Assembly (NCBI RefSeq): GCF_020172085.1
Contig: NZ_JAIVAT010000003.1
Coordinates: forward strand, 310,001 to 374,000
Length of the DNA: 64,000 nucleotides
Reading direction: 5' to 3'
Source of the DNA: Rossellomorea aquimaris
GTDB taxonomy: Bacteria; Bacillota; Bacilli; Bacillales; Bacillaceae_B
Shown here: one piece after another, positions 35,541 to 45,020 of the stretch
Position numbering within the stretch: the first letter of the stretch is position 1
Layout of the letters: every line of letters starts with the position of its first letter
The notes under the pieces: model-generated
Database searches by the model: none
Seen by the model: only the letters and a program-made list of their open reading frames with translations
Told to the model about the DNA's origin: nothing
Program-made: the position numbers and the translations under genes

Positions 35541-35722
35541 ATGCATGAAAAATGATAAAAAATGATGGCGAAGCGCATCCTATTAGAATGGTAGAAGAAA
35601 ACTAAAAAGTGTTAAATCTCTTTAAATGATGGTAACCCTCAAGATTTATATTATAATGAAAGTACAATTACATAAATGTTTGGATGTTGGGGTTAATTTT
35701 CTTTTGTATGGAGGCACAATAA

Positions 35723-36442
35723 ATGAGCAAAAAAATCTTGGTAGTCGATGATGAACAATCAATCGCAACACTCTTAAAGTACAATCTGGAGCAATCCGGG
35801 TATTCGGTTACAACGGCACATGACGGTGAAGAAGGAATGGATCTGGCGATTGAACAAACTCCGGACCTGATCATTCTTGATCTTATGCTGCCTTCCATGG
35901 ATGGTATTGAAGTGTGTAAGGAATTGAGACAACGAAAGATTAATATCCCGATTTTGATGTTAACGGCGAAAGACGATGAGTTTGATAAGGTTCTTGGATT
36001 AGAGCTTGGAGCAGACGACTATATGACAAAGCCATTCAGTCCTCGTGAAGTGGTCGCGAGGGTGAAGGCAATCCTTCGACGCAGCCAGGCGATTCAAGAG
36101 GCTGTAGAACCCGCTTCCCAGGAACCGACAGATTACAAGGAAGTCGGTGAACTAAAGGTGTATCCGGAGCAATATGAGGCATATTTCCAAGGAGAATTAC
36201 TTGAACTGACACCGAAGGAATTCGAGCTTCTCCTATATTTAACCGACAATAAAGGCAGGGTGTTGACGAGAGATCAACTGCTGAGTGCGGTATGGAACTA
36301 TGATTTCGCCGGTGACACCAGAATTGTGGATGTCCATATCAGCCACTTACGTGAAAAAATCGAATCCAATACAAAAAAACCTACCTATATTAAAACGATT
36401 CGTGGGTTGGGATATAAATTGGAGGAGCCTAAAAATCGATGA
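35723..36442 (+). CDS. phoP: Phosphate response regulator PhoP
   Basis: 239-residue OmpR-type response regulator. Receiver domain 1-120 with acidic pocket D9/D10, phospho-acceptor D53 (LIILDLMLP), T82-type MLTAK and K104-type DDYMTKPF. The winged-helix DNA-binding domain is at about 140-235, with TPKEFELLLYLTDNKGRVLT and RIVDVHISHLREKIE. With PhoR it controls phosphate-starvation genes in bacilli. It overlaps phoR by four bases. A TATAAT is at 35652-35657; the -35 is unclear. Confidence 0.95.
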   Translation: MSKKILVVDDEQSIATLLKYNLEQSGYSVTTAHDGEEGMDLAIEQTPDLIILDLMLPSMDGIEVCKELRQRKINIPILMLTAKDDEFDKVLGLELGADDYMTKPFSPREVVARVKAILRRSQAIQEAVEPASQEPTDYKEVGELKVYPEQYEAYFQGELLELTPKEFELLLYLTDNKGRVLTRDQLLSAVWNYDFAGDTRIVDVHISHLREKIESNTKKPTYIKTIRGLGYKLEEPKNR

Positions 36443-38208
36443 CCAAATTTAGGACAAAGCTACTTTTTGCTCTAATTACGTTGATCATCGCTGTTTTAAT
36501 TGGACTTGGTCTCCTTTTAGGCCAGATTTTCAAGAATTTTTATTTAGATACGTTTAATTCGAGGATCCAGAAAGAAGCAAGACTACTCGCAAGCTCCATT
36601 GTAGAGAACGGGGCACCAAAAGACATCAACCCGGACATGATCCAGGAATTAAGTGACATTTTGGATGTGCGGATTACGATATTGGATAAGGCCGGCAAGG
36701 TGGTTCATGATACAGAAGCGATTGACTCACTTGTCGGTCCCCAGCAAAAGAGGATTGTAAAGGAAATCCAAAAGAATTGGGACGTCAAGCAGAAGCATAA
36801 AAAACTCGTCGCTTCTGGAAATGAATATCGCTATTATTGGTATCCTTTGAAAAATACAAACGATGATATGATGGGGCTTCTCATTATGAGTACCGAGGTG
36901 GAAGCCCTTGAAAAAGGTACGCAGCAAATCTGGTTCGTATTGTCCATATCACTCGGTCTTGCCTTGGTTCTCATCATCATTTTGGGATCGAGGATTACAG
37001 TCAGGTATACAAAGCCCATTGAATCCGCGACAAATGTGGCCATTGAGCTTGCCAAGGGAAATTACCGAGCGAGGACCTATGAAGACCGGCTCGATGAAAC
37101 GAGTATGTTAAGCACCTCGATCAATATTCTGGCGAGAAACCTTCAAGAGATGGTGAATGCCCAGGAAATGCAGCAGGACCGCTTAACGACCCTTATTGAA
37201 AATATGGGAAGTGCTCTTCTTCTGATTGACCATCGAGGATTCGTGGTGTTGACGAATCGGACATTCAGGGATTTCTTCAATCTCCAGGAAAGCCAGCTGA
37301 AAAAAGTACGGTATCATGAGGTGATTCACTATCAGGAAGTGAATAAACTCGTGGAAGAGATCTTCATGACAGAAGAGAGGTTAAGAAAACAGATCCTCCT
37401 TCCCCACAAACTTGACCGAAAACATTATGAAGTGTACGGTGCGCCGATCATTGGGAACAATGATGAATGGAAAGGGATTGTCGTCGTTTTCCACGATATC
37501 ACGGAGCTTAAAAAGCTTGAACAGATGCGTAAAGATTTCGTGGCGAACGTATCACATGAGCTTAAAACGCCGATCACCTCCATCAAAGGGTTCTCCGAAA
37601 CCTTGTTGGACGGGGCAATGAATGATCCTGATACGTTAAAATCATTTTTAGACATCATCCTGATGGAGAGTGACCGGCTTCAATCCCTTATCCAAGATCT
37701 ACTCGAATTATCGAAGATCGAGAAGCAAGGGTTTGAGCTGTCCGTTCAGAAAGTAGAAGTGGCTGGTCTGATAGAAGATGTCATGCCGATATTAAATGAG
37801 AAAGCCAAATCAAAGGATATTTCCCTTCAGACGTCCTTTGACTCAAGAGGGATGGCAGAAGTGGATTCATACCGACTGAAGCAGGTCTTCATCAATTTGA
37901 TCTCAAACGCTATTGTATATACGCCAAAAGACGGAAATGTTGTGATCACCGTTCAAGATGATCCTGACAATGTATATGTAAGGGTGAAAGATAACGGAAT
38001 TGGTATCAGTCCTGAAGAGCTACCGAGAATCTTTGAACGATTCTATCGTGTGGATAAAGCGAGAAGCCGTAATTCAGGCGGGACCGGACTCGGACTCGCG
38101 ATTGTCAAACATATCATTGAAGCTCACGAGGGTGATATAGAAGTGGAGAGTGAATTGAACAAAGGTACGACATTCACTGTCTCTTTGAATAAACATTTTT
38201 CATCCTGA
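36439..38208 (+). CDS. phoR: Phosphate sensor histidine kinase PhoR
   Basis: 589 residues: first membrane helix (about 8-30), extracellular PDC/Cache-like region (about 32-155), second helix (about 158-182), HAMP (185-235), PAS (240-345), then the kinase core. The His-box FVANVSHELKTPITSIKGF is at about 363-381, N-box LISNAIVYTP, G1 DNGIGI and G2 GGTGLGLAIV near the C-terminus. This is the PhoR architecture of B. subtilis. It phosphorylates PhoP. In ATGA overlap with phoP. Strong terminator follows. Confidence 0.95.
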   Translation: MTKFRTKLLFALITLIIAVLIGLGLLLGQIFKNFYLDTFNSRIQKEARLLASSIVENGAPKDINPDMIQELSDILDVRITILDKAGKVVHDTEAIDSLVGPQQKRIVKEIQKNWDVKQKHKKLVASGNEYRYYWYPLKNTNDDMMGLLIMSTEVEALEKGTQQIWFVLSISLGLALVLIIILGSRITVRYTKPIESATNVAIELAKGNYRARTYEDRLDETSMLSTSINILARNLQEMVNAQEMQQDRLTTLIENMGSALLLIDHRGFVVLTNRTFRDFFNLQESQLKKVRYHEVIHYQEVNKLVEEIFMTEERLRKQILLPHKLDRKHYEVYGAPIIGNNDEWKGIVVVFHDITELKKLEQMRKDFVANVSHELKTPITSIKGFSETLLDGAMNDPDTLKSFLDIILMESDRLQSLIQDLLELSKIEKQGFELSVQKVEVAGLIEDVMPILNEKAKSKDISLQTSFDSRGMAEVDSYRLKQVFINLISNAIVYTPKDGNVVITVQDDPDNVYVRVKDNGIGISPEELPRIFERFYRVDKARSRNSGGTGLGLAIVKHIIEAHEGDIEVESELNKGTTFTVSLNKHFSS

Positions 38209-38330
38209 CCCAAGATAAAGAAAGATTAGTTAGTTTTCACTTATTTTACATTGTCTTTACAATAGATTTAAATACAATTAACAATCAGGTGATACGATAC
38301 TAAGTGAAACCCCTTCATCCAAGGTGTTAT

Positions 38331-38380
38331 GAAAAGGCGAGAACCAACCCCGTTCTCGTCTTTTCGCATTTTTATTTTTT
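38331..38380 (+). terminator. Rho-independent terminator of phoPR
   Basis: 14-bp stem GAAAAGGCGAGAAC (38331-38344) with GTTCTCGTCTTTTC (38352-38365), then a T-rich tail. It is about 120 bases after phoR; nothing else is evident in 38209-38508. Confidence 0.85.
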
Positions 38381-38508
38381 GGAAACGCTCTCTTTTTGGG
38401 TAGACTCTCTGTCACCTTCTCTTAATCTTTTTGAAACCTTTTTGTCTTATGTTCGTATATCTTAGTAGGAAGAAAATAAGATATAGAGATAGAAAAGGGA
38501 GGGTGCAT

Positions 38509-39471
38509 ATGAGTTTGAAGCGTGTTTATATGGTAGCAGGAATGGTATTGGCGGCCATCATCTTAATCGTTGTATTACTAACTTCCTGGTATACCGTTGA
38601 CGAATCAGAACAGGCACTGGTGTTGACGTTCGGGGAAGCCGGGGAACCGGTTGTAGAGCCGGGACTGCATTTCAAGATGCCGTGGCCGATGCAATCAGTG
38701 GAAGTACTGTCGAAAGAAACCTTCAGTCTTCAATTCGGATATGAAGAAAAGGATGGAAAAATCAAAGACTTTCCGAAAGAAACCAAAATGATCACCGGGG
38801 ATGAATATATCGTTCTTGCCGACCTTGTGGTGCAATGGAAGATCACGGATCCGGAAAGCTATTTATTCAACTCGGATAATCCAAAGGAAATTCTTTATGA
38901 CGCCACATCATCTTCACTAAGAAGCATTATCGGTAGTTCATTGATCGATGATGCCTTAACTTCTGGGAAAGCCGAGATCGAGGCGGATGTAAGAGATTTA
39001 TTAACGGACTTGATCGATGATTATGATATCGGAATATCCATCCTTGCAGTGAAATTACAGGATGTTGAGCTGCCGAATGCGGAAGTTCGCTCAGCCTTTA
39101 CAGCCGTGACGGATGCAAGGGAAACAATGAATACGAAAATTAATGAAGCAAAAAAATATCGGAATCAGCGTACAAATGAAGCCCAAGGGGAGAAGGATGC
39201 CGTCATCTCCAGAGCAAAAGGGGATAAGATTGCGCGTGTGGAGCAGGCACGTGGTGATGTAGCTGTATTTGATAAGCTCTATAATGAGTATAAATCAAAC
39301 CCTGAGATTACAAGAAAGCGTCTGGTATTGGAAACACTTGAAAATGTCCTGCCGGATGCAGAAGTTTATATTATGAAGGATAGTGGAGAAACGTTGAAAT
39401 ACTTCCCTATCCGCCAGCTGGAAAATGGAAATGCACCAGTGAAACAGGAAGGAAGTGATGAGAATGAGTGA
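38509..39471 (+). CDS. hflK: HflK, SPFH-domain regulator of FtsH protease
   Basis: 320 residues. One N-terminal membrane helix (about 7-27), then the SPFH/band-7 domain (about 28-230) with YTVDESEQALVLTFGEA, PGLHFKMPWPMQSVEV and a coiled-coil part rich in E/K/R (about 200-260). HflK and HflC form a cage around the FtsH protease in the membrane. I use ATG 38509, with GGGAGG eight bases before; the frame is open to 38431 but lacks an RBS there. hflC follows by overlap. B. subtilis does not have the pair at this place. Confidence 0.88.
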   Translation: MSLKRVYMVAGMVLAAIILIVVLLTSWYTVDESEQALVLTFGEAGEPVVEPGLHFKMPWPMQSVEVLSKETFSLQFGYEEKDGKIKDFPKETKMITGDEYIVLADLVVQWKITDPESYLFNSDNPKEILYDATSSSLRSIIGSSLIDDALTSGKAEIEADVRDLLTDLIDDYDIGISILAVKLQDVELPNAEVRSAFTAVTDARETMNTKINEAKKYRNQRTNEAQGEKDAVISRAKGDKIARVEQARGDVAVFDKLYNEYKSNPEITRKRLVLETLENVLPDAEVYIMKDSGETLKYFPIRQLENGNAPVKQEGSDENE

Positions 39472-40399
39472 TCAGAACGTCTTTGATATCCAGGCAAAGA
39501 AAAAGGAGCCTGTGGAGTGGAAACGCTACACAAAATTAGGGATCTTCCTTGTTATTCTCATTGCGGTCATTCTCATCCTGTTTACGAGCCTTTTCATTGT
39601 GAAAGAGGGAGAGTACAAAGTCGTCCGTCAATTTGGAGAAGTGGTAAGGATCGACAAGGAGCCGGGCTTGAAATATAAGATTCCGTTCATCCAGTCGGTG
39701 ACTACACTACCAAAACATCAAATGACGTATGATGTCACGGAAGCTGAAATCAATACGAAGGATAAGAAACGGATGCTTATCGACAACTATGCCGTTTGGC
39801 GGATTGAAGATCCTCTTAAAATGATCAAGAATGCAAGAACGGTGGTCAATGCTGAAACAAAGATGGAAGAGTTTATTTACTCGGTCGTTCGCTCAGAACT
39901 GGGACGTTTAGAGTATGAAGAGATTATCAATGATGAAAAATCATCACGTGGAAGTCTCAATGATAAAGTGACAGACAAAGTAAACGAGCTATTGAGTCGG
40001 GATGGATATGGAATCGTCGTGGAGGACGTTCGTATGAAGCGTACTGATTTGCCTGAAGCGAATGAGAACTCCGTCTATACGCGGATGATTTCAGAGCGTG
40101 AATCCAAGGCACAGGAGTACTTATCCAAAGGAGATGCCGAAAAGCAAAGGATTACGGCTGAAACAGACCGAGAAGTGAAGGAGCTCCTTGCTAAGGCCGG
40201 AGCAGATGCCAATGTGATCCGGGCAGAAGGAGAAGCTGAAGCTGCGCAGGTTTACAACAAGTCGTTCTCGAAAGATCCTGCCTTCTATGATTTATATAAG
40301 ACGCTTGAAACGTATAAGAAAACAGTGGATGATAAAACGGTTATCATTCTACCGTCGGATTCCCCTTATGCAAGGCTGTTGATGGGGTATACGGAATAA
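39464..40399 (+). CDS. hflC: HflC, SPFH-domain regulator of FtsH protease
   Basis: 311 residues. Cytoplasmic N-terminal tail, a membrane helix at about 23-46 (TKLGIFLVILIAVILILFTS), then band-7 domain with FIVKEGEYKVVRQFGEVVRI and EPGLKYKIPFIQSV, and a long helical C-terminal part (SERESKAQEYLSKGDAEKQR, AGADANVIRAEGEAEAAQV). The start ATG 39464 overlaps the hflK stop by eight bases and has GGAAGGAAG upstream; earlier in-frame ATGs (39455, 39458) are less likely. Partner of HflK. Confidence 0.88.
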   Translation: MSDQNVFDIQAKKKEPVEWKRYTKLGIFLVILIAVILILFTSLFIVKEGEYKVVRQFGEVVRIDKEPGLKYKIPFIQSVTTLPKHQMTYDVTEAEINTKDKKRMLIDNYAVWRIEDPLKMIKNARTVVNAETKMEEFIYSVVRSELGRLEYEEIINDEKSSRGSLNDKVTDKVNELLSRDGYGIVVEDVRMKRTDLPEANENSVYTRMISERESKAQEYLSKGDAEKQRITAETDREVKELLAKAGADANVIRAEGEAEAAQVYNKSFSKDPAFYDLYKTLETYKKTVDDKTVIILPSDSPYARLLMGYTE

Positions 40400-40405
40400 G
40401 TGAAG

Positions 40406-40450
40406 AAACTCTTGGGGAGTGGCGTTGTCCATTCTTCAAGGGTTTTTTTG
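40406..40450 (+). terminator. Rho-independent terminator of hflKC
   Basis: 15-bp stem with several G-T pairs (40406-40420 with 40431-40445), then T-run. Confidence 0.7.
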
Positions 40451-40503
40451 TTCTGGTTTTATGAGTGCGTGAAGGATACGTTTGTTAGTCTTTAGTTTAC
40501 TTT

Positions 40504-40596
40504 TGGCACAAGTTTCGTTGAAAGTGGAACAAGTATATGGGAAAGTGGCAGGAGTTTCGCAAAAAGTGGCACAAGTTATCAAAGCGCTGCACTAGT
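40504..40596. repeat. 21-bp-period motif array 3 (TGGCACAAGT)
   Basis: Copies of TGGMACAAGT-like cores start at 40504, 40525, 40546, 40567 and about 40587, 21 bases apart except for the last, degenerate one. The motif nearly equals that of array 2. It lies between hflC and polA; the rest of 40451-40812 shows no feature beyond the polA RBS. Confidence 0.75.
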
Positions 40597-40812
40597 TAAT
40601 CCAGTATTTAGTCAAATTACTAACGGCATTTCGGTAATTAACTTTATACAGTATTGAAGTTTTTCCAGATTGCAGGCGAAATCTTTCTTTCTCTGCCGGA
40701 ATTATGTACCCTGCCATTCTTAATCCCTTCATAAGTGCCCCGTTTTTCCTTTCATTCCCCGACATGATAGAATAAAGATATAGAATCAGAAGCCTTTACA
40801 GGAGGTACTTAT

Positions 40813-43443
40813 ATGTCCAAAAAACTAGTCTTGATTGACGGTAACAGTATTGCTTACCGTGCATTCTTTGCCCTGCCTTTATTAAATAACGACAAGGGTG
40901 TACATACAAACGCGGTGTATGGCTTCACAACCATGCTCCAGAAGATACTTGAAGATGAGAAGCCATCTCATATCCTCGTGGCCTTTGATGCCGGGAAAAC
41001 GACATTCCGCCATAAGACATTCACGGAATACAAGGGCGGCAGGCAGAAAACCCCGCCGGAACTGTCAGAACAGTTCCCTTATATCAGGGAATTATTGGAC
41101 GCTTACGGGATCAAAAGATATGAGAAAGAGAATTATGAAGCGGATGATATCATCGGAACCCTTTCCCTTCAAGCAGAATCCGACGGTTTTGAAGTGAAGG
41201 TATATTCCGGGGATAAGGATTTAACCCAGCTTAGCTCCAAAGATACGACGGTGTGCATCACGAGAAAAGGGATTACGGATATCGAAGTGTATACCCCAGA
41301 GCACATTAAAGAAAAATGGGAAATCACGCCTGACCGCATCATCGATATGAAAGGCTTGATGGGGGATAGTTCCGATAATATACCTGGCGTCCCAGGCGTT
41401 GGTGAAAAGACGGCGATCAAGCTCCTGAAGGAATTCGATTCCCTGGAAAAGCTCCTCGAGTCCATTGACCAAGTGAGTGGAAAGAAACTGAAAGAAAAGC
41501 TTGAAGATAATAAAGAGCAGGCCATTATGAGTAAAGAGCTGGCCACGATCTTAAGGGAAGCTCCCATCGAGATCACGGTTGAAGAACTGAATTATGATGG
41601 TATGAATGAAGGGAAACTGAAGGAAGTTTACAGGGATCTTGGATTCAATTCCTTACTGGAGAAAATGGGGGAGTCTGCTCAGGAAGAACCAAAAGAGCTT
41701 GATGATATCTCCTTTGAAGTGTTGGAAACCATTAATGAAGGGCAGCTTGCAAACGAGAGCTCCTTATACATCGAAATGCTTGAGGAGAATTACCACCTTG
41801 GGAACATCATTGGAATGAGCCTTCATAATGAACATGGGACGTTTTTCTTTAGTCTTGAAACGGCGTTGAATTCTGATACTTTCAAAAAGTGGGCAGAAGA
41901 CGAATCTTCGTTGAAGTATGTGTACAACTCGAAGGAAACGGTCGTTGCCTTGAAGCGACAAGGAATTGATATCAAAGGGATCGAGTTTGATTTATTGCTG
42001 GCTTCTTATATCATCAATCCGTCTGAATCGAGTGAAGACTTTGCGTCCATTGCGAAAGGTCACGGTCAGCCTTCCGTCGAATCGGATGAAGCCGTTTATG
42101 GAAAAGGGGCCAAGCAGAAAGTCCCTTCCGATGAGATTCTATCCGAGCATCTTGCACGAAAGGCGTTCATCCTGAACGAACTGAAAGATACCTGCATGAA
42201 TGAATTAAAAGAAAATGATCTTTATGCTTTATACATGGAATTGGAATTACCGCTTGCGTTGATTCTTGCCGAAATGGAATTCACTGGTGTGAAAGTCGAC
42301 CAGGAGCGCTTGCAAACAATGAAAGAGGAATTGGCCCTCCGCCTGGAAGAATTGGAAAAGAACATTTATGAGCTGGCTGGGGAAAGCTTCAATATCAATT
42401 CTCCGAAGCAGCTTGGCGTCATCCTTTTTGAAAAATTGGGTCTTCCGGTTGTGAAGAAAACGAAAACGGGATATTCCACTTCTGCAGACGTATTGGAAAA
42501 ACTCCAATCAAAACATGAAATCATTGATCATATCCTTCATTACCGTCAGTTAGGAAAGCTTCAATCCACCTATCTGGAAGGGTTATTGAAGGTTGTTCAT
42601 CAAGATTCAAGTAAGATTCATACTCGCTTCAATCAGGCCCTCACCCAAACGGGCCGCCTAAGTTCTACGGATCCAAACCTTCAAAACATCCCGATCCGTT
42701 TGGAAGAAGGACGGAAGATCCGTCAGGCATTCATTCCTTCTGAAAAGGGATGGGTGATGTTCGCTGCCGACTATTCTCAGATCGAACTACGTGTACTCGC
42801 TCATATAGCTGGAGATGAGAAATTGATTGAAGCTTTCAGAAACGACATGGACATCCATACGAAAACCGCCATGGACGTCTTCGGGGTAGAGAAGGATGAG
42901 GTTACGTCCAATATGAGAAGGCATGCGAAAGCCGTAAACTTCGGGATCGTCTATGGAATCAGTGACTACGGCCTTTCACAAAGCCTTGATATCACGCGTA
43001 AAGAAGCAGGGGAATTCATTAAGAAGTACCTGGAAAGCTTCCCGGGTGTGAAAGAATATATGGATGACATCGTCCAGGATGCGAAACAAAAGGGATATGT
43101 GACGACCCTGATGAATCGACGCCGCTACCTTCCGGAAATCACGAGCCGTAACTTCAATTTGCGAAGCTTTGCTGAACGGACCGCGATGAATACACCGATC
43201 CAGGGCAGTGCAGCTGACATCATCAAGAAGGCGATGATCGACATGGCTGCCAGATTGAAGGAAGAGAATCTTCAGTCGAGGCTATTATTACAGGTACATG
43301 ATGAATTGATCTTCGAAGCGCCTGAGGAAGAAATTGAAACCTTGAAGAAAATCGTCCCTGAAGTGATGGAGAACGCCATGGAGCTTGAAGTTCCTCTGAA
43401 GGTCGATTACTCATACGGACAAACATGGTACGACGCGAAGTAG
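40813..43443 (+). CDS. polA: DNA polymerase I
   Basis: 876 residues. The 5'-3' exonuclease/FEN domain (about 1-290) has LVLIDGNSIAYRAFFALP, VAFDAGKTTFRH, YEADDIIGTL and MGDSSDNIPGVPGVGEKTA. The middle 3'-5' exonuclease-like domain (about 300-465) lacks the catalytic DxE: it reads SLYIEML where active enzymes have D-T-E, as in other Bacillus PolA proteins, so proofreading is absent. The polymerase domain has DPNLQNIPIRLEEGRKIR, FAADYSQIELRVLAHIAGD, RRHAKAVNFGIVYGIS and QVHDELIFE. It works in repair and Okazaki fragment processing. AGGAGG is before ATG; mutM follows after 24 bases. Confidence 0.97.
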   Translation: MSKKLVLIDGNSIAYRAFFALPLLNNDKGVHTNAVYGFTTMLQKILEDEKPSHILVAFDAGKTTFRHKTFTEYKGGRQKTPPELSEQFPYIRELLDAYGIKRYEKENYEADDIIGTLSLQAESDGFEVKVYSGDKDLTQLSSKDTTVCITRKGITDIEVYTPEHIKEKWEITPDRIIDMKGLMGDSSDNIPGVPGVGEKTAIKLLKEFDSLEKLLESIDQVSGKKLKEKLEDNKEQAIMSKELATILREAPIEITVEELNYDGMNEGKLKEVYRDLGFNSLLEKMGESAQEEPKELDDISFEVLETINEGQLANESSLYIEMLEENYHLGNIIGMSLHNEHGTFFFSLETALNSDTFKKWAEDESSLKYVYNSKETVVALKRQGIDIKGIEFDLLLASYIINPSESSEDFASIAKGHGQPSVESDEAVYGKGAKQKVPSDEILSEHLARKAFILNELKDTCMNELKENDLYALYMELELPLALILAEMEFTGVKVDQERLQTMKEELALRLEELEKNIYELAGESFNINSPKQLGVILFEKLGLPVVKKTKTGYSTSADVLEKLQSKHEIIDHILHYRQLGKLQSTYLEGLLKVVHQDSSKIHTRFNQALTQTGRLSSTDPNLQNIPIRLEEGRKIRQAFIPSEKGWVMFAADYSQIELRVLAHIAGDEKLIEAFRNDMDIHTKTAMDVFGVEKDEVTSNMRRHAKAVNFGIVYGISDYGLSQSLDITRKEAGEFIKKYLESFPGVKEYMDDIVQDAKQKGYVTTLMNRRRYLPEITSRNFNLRSFAERTAMNTPIQGSAADIIKKAMIDMAARLKEENLQSRLLLQVHDELIFEAPEEEIETLKKIVPEVMENAMELEVPLKVDYSYGQTWYDAK

Positions 43444-43467
43444 TTTTATGTAAAAGGAGGTGGCACA

Positions 43468-44292
43468 ATGCCTGAGCTGCCCGAAGTAGAGACGGTCAGA
43501 AGAACATTGGAGCTCCTTGTAATAGGAAAGAAAATAAAAGATGTCAGTGTGTTTTGGCCGAAGATGGTCAAAAACCCAGATGATACGGAAGCATTCATCG
43601 ATAGCCTGAGAGGTCAGGAAATCCTTGAAATGAGAAGAAGAGGGAAATTCTTAATCTTTTACTTTAACGATGTGGCGCTAGTTTCCCATTTGAGAATGGA
43701 AGGAAAGTATAATCTTGCTTCTCATCAGGATCCTGTTGAAAAACATACTCACGTCATCTTCCATTTTACGGACGGGACGGAGCTCAGATACCGTGATGTA
43801 CGTAAATTCGGAACGATGCACCTGTTCAAGAAAGGGGAGGAACTGCTTCACCTCCCCCTCCTGCAATTGGGACCAGAACCGTTTCTATCAGAGTTCACGG
43901 TGGACTATCTGGCTGAAAAGCTTGGCAGGACGGACAGAATCGTGAAAGCGACACTGTTGGATCAGACGGTACTGGTGGGTCTTGGGAATATTTATGTAGA
44001 TGAAGCATTATTCCGTGCCGGCATTCATCCTGACAGAAAGTCGAAGTCCTTGTCACGTGAAGAAATCGACGTGCTGCACAAGGAAATCATTCATACATTG
44101 ACCGAAGCCGTAGAGATGGGCGGCAGTACAATCCGTTCTTACGTGAATTCCCAGGGACAGATGGGGATGTTCCAGCAGAACCTGTATGTATACAGCAGAA
44201 AAGAAGAACCGTGCCGAAATTGCGGCACGCTCATTGAGAAGAAAGTATCAGCTGGGAGAGGGACCCATTATTGTCCCCGATGTCAGCAGTAG
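43468..44292 (+). CDS. mutM: Formamidopyrimidine-DNA glycosylase
   Basis: 274-residue Fpg/MutM, removing 8-oxoguanine and ring-opened purines. After Met removal the catalytic Pro is first in PELPEVETVRRTL. The Lys of LRMEGKYNL, the helix-two-turn-helix region VGLGNIYVDEALFRAGIHP, and the C-terminal zinc finger CRNCG...CPRCQQ are intact. AAGGAGGTG is nine bases before ATG. In operon with polA, as in B. subtilis. Confidence 0.96.
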   Translation: MPELPEVETVRRTLELLVIGKKIKDVSVFWPKMVKNPDDTEAFIDSLRGQEILEMRRRGKFLIFYFNDVALVSHLRMEGKYNLASHQDPVEKHTHVIFHFTDGTELRYRDVRKFGTMHLFKKGEELLHLPLLQLGPEPFLSEFTVDYLAEKLGRTDRIVKATLLDQTVLVGLGNIYVDEALFRAGIHPDRKSKSLSREEIDVLHKEIIHTLTEAVEMGGSTIRSYVNSQGQMGMFQQNLYVYSRKEEPCRNCGTLIEKKVSAGRGTHYCPRCQQ

Positions 44293-44357
44293 AAACGTTT
44301 AACATCTGATAAGCCCTTACCATATAGTATTGTAATGATTTTTGGGAGGGCTATTAG

Positions 44358-44990
44358 ATGAGTGAAACAATCTCCTTATTACTGCTGGCGTTTGCTGTGA
44401 GTCTCGATAGTTTTAGCACCGGTTTGACTTATGGATTGCGAAAAGTGAAAATCCCTACAAAATCAATCAGTATCATCTCGATCTGTTCAGCGAGCTCCTT
44501 ATTGCTGGCCATGTTACTTGGTCAAACCATCGGGTCCATCATCACCCCGGTGTGGGCTGGAAGGATTGGCGGGTTGATCCTGGTCGTGATCGGCGCGGCT
44601 GTTCTTTACCAGTTCTTTAGACCGGAAAAGGAATCAGTCATTCCGCAAGAAAAAACACTGATCAATTTTGAAATTAAATCCATAGGTTTGGTGATTCAAA
44701 TATTAAGAAGGCCGTTGACGGCGGACTTTGATAAATCAGGCACCATCACGGGTATCGAGGCATTCATGCTTGGGATCGCACTGTCTCTGGATGCCTTCGG
44801 TGCCGGAATCGGTGCAGCACTACTACACTTCTCGCCGTTACTACTTAGCCTGGCAATCTTTGTGATGAGCTTTACCTTCTTATTCTCCGGATTGAAGATG
44901 GGGGAATTCTTCTCTCATCTGCGCTGGATTCACCGCGTCTCGTTCCTTCCGGGTGTACTGCTCATCCTCATCGGAATCCTGCGGTTTTAG
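44358..44990 (+). CDS. ytaF: Sporulation membrane protein YtaF (MntP-like)
   Basis: 210-residue membrane protein with six predicted helices. It resembles the MntP manganese exporter fold: SLDSFSTGLTYGLRKVK (14-30) and SLDAFGAGIGAALL (about 150-163) are the paired Asp-containing motifs of the two half-repeats. B. subtilis YtaF occupies the same site between mutM and coaE and is a sporulation-associated membrane protein. Substrate unknown, divalent metal is possible. GGGAGGG before ATG. Confidence 0.88.
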   Translation: MSETISLLLLAFAVSLDSFSTGLTYGLRKVKIPTKSISIISICSASSLLLAMLLGQTIGSIITPVWAGRIGGLILVVIGAAVLYQFFRPEKESVIPQEKTLINFEIKSIGLVIQILRRPLTADFDKSGTITGIEAFMLGIALSLDAFGAGIGAALLHFSPLLLSLAIFVMSFTFLFSGLKMGEFFSHLRWIHRVSFLPGVLLILIGILRF

Positions 44991-45020
44991 TAACCGGCGA
45001 GTATTGGAAAGGATACGATC

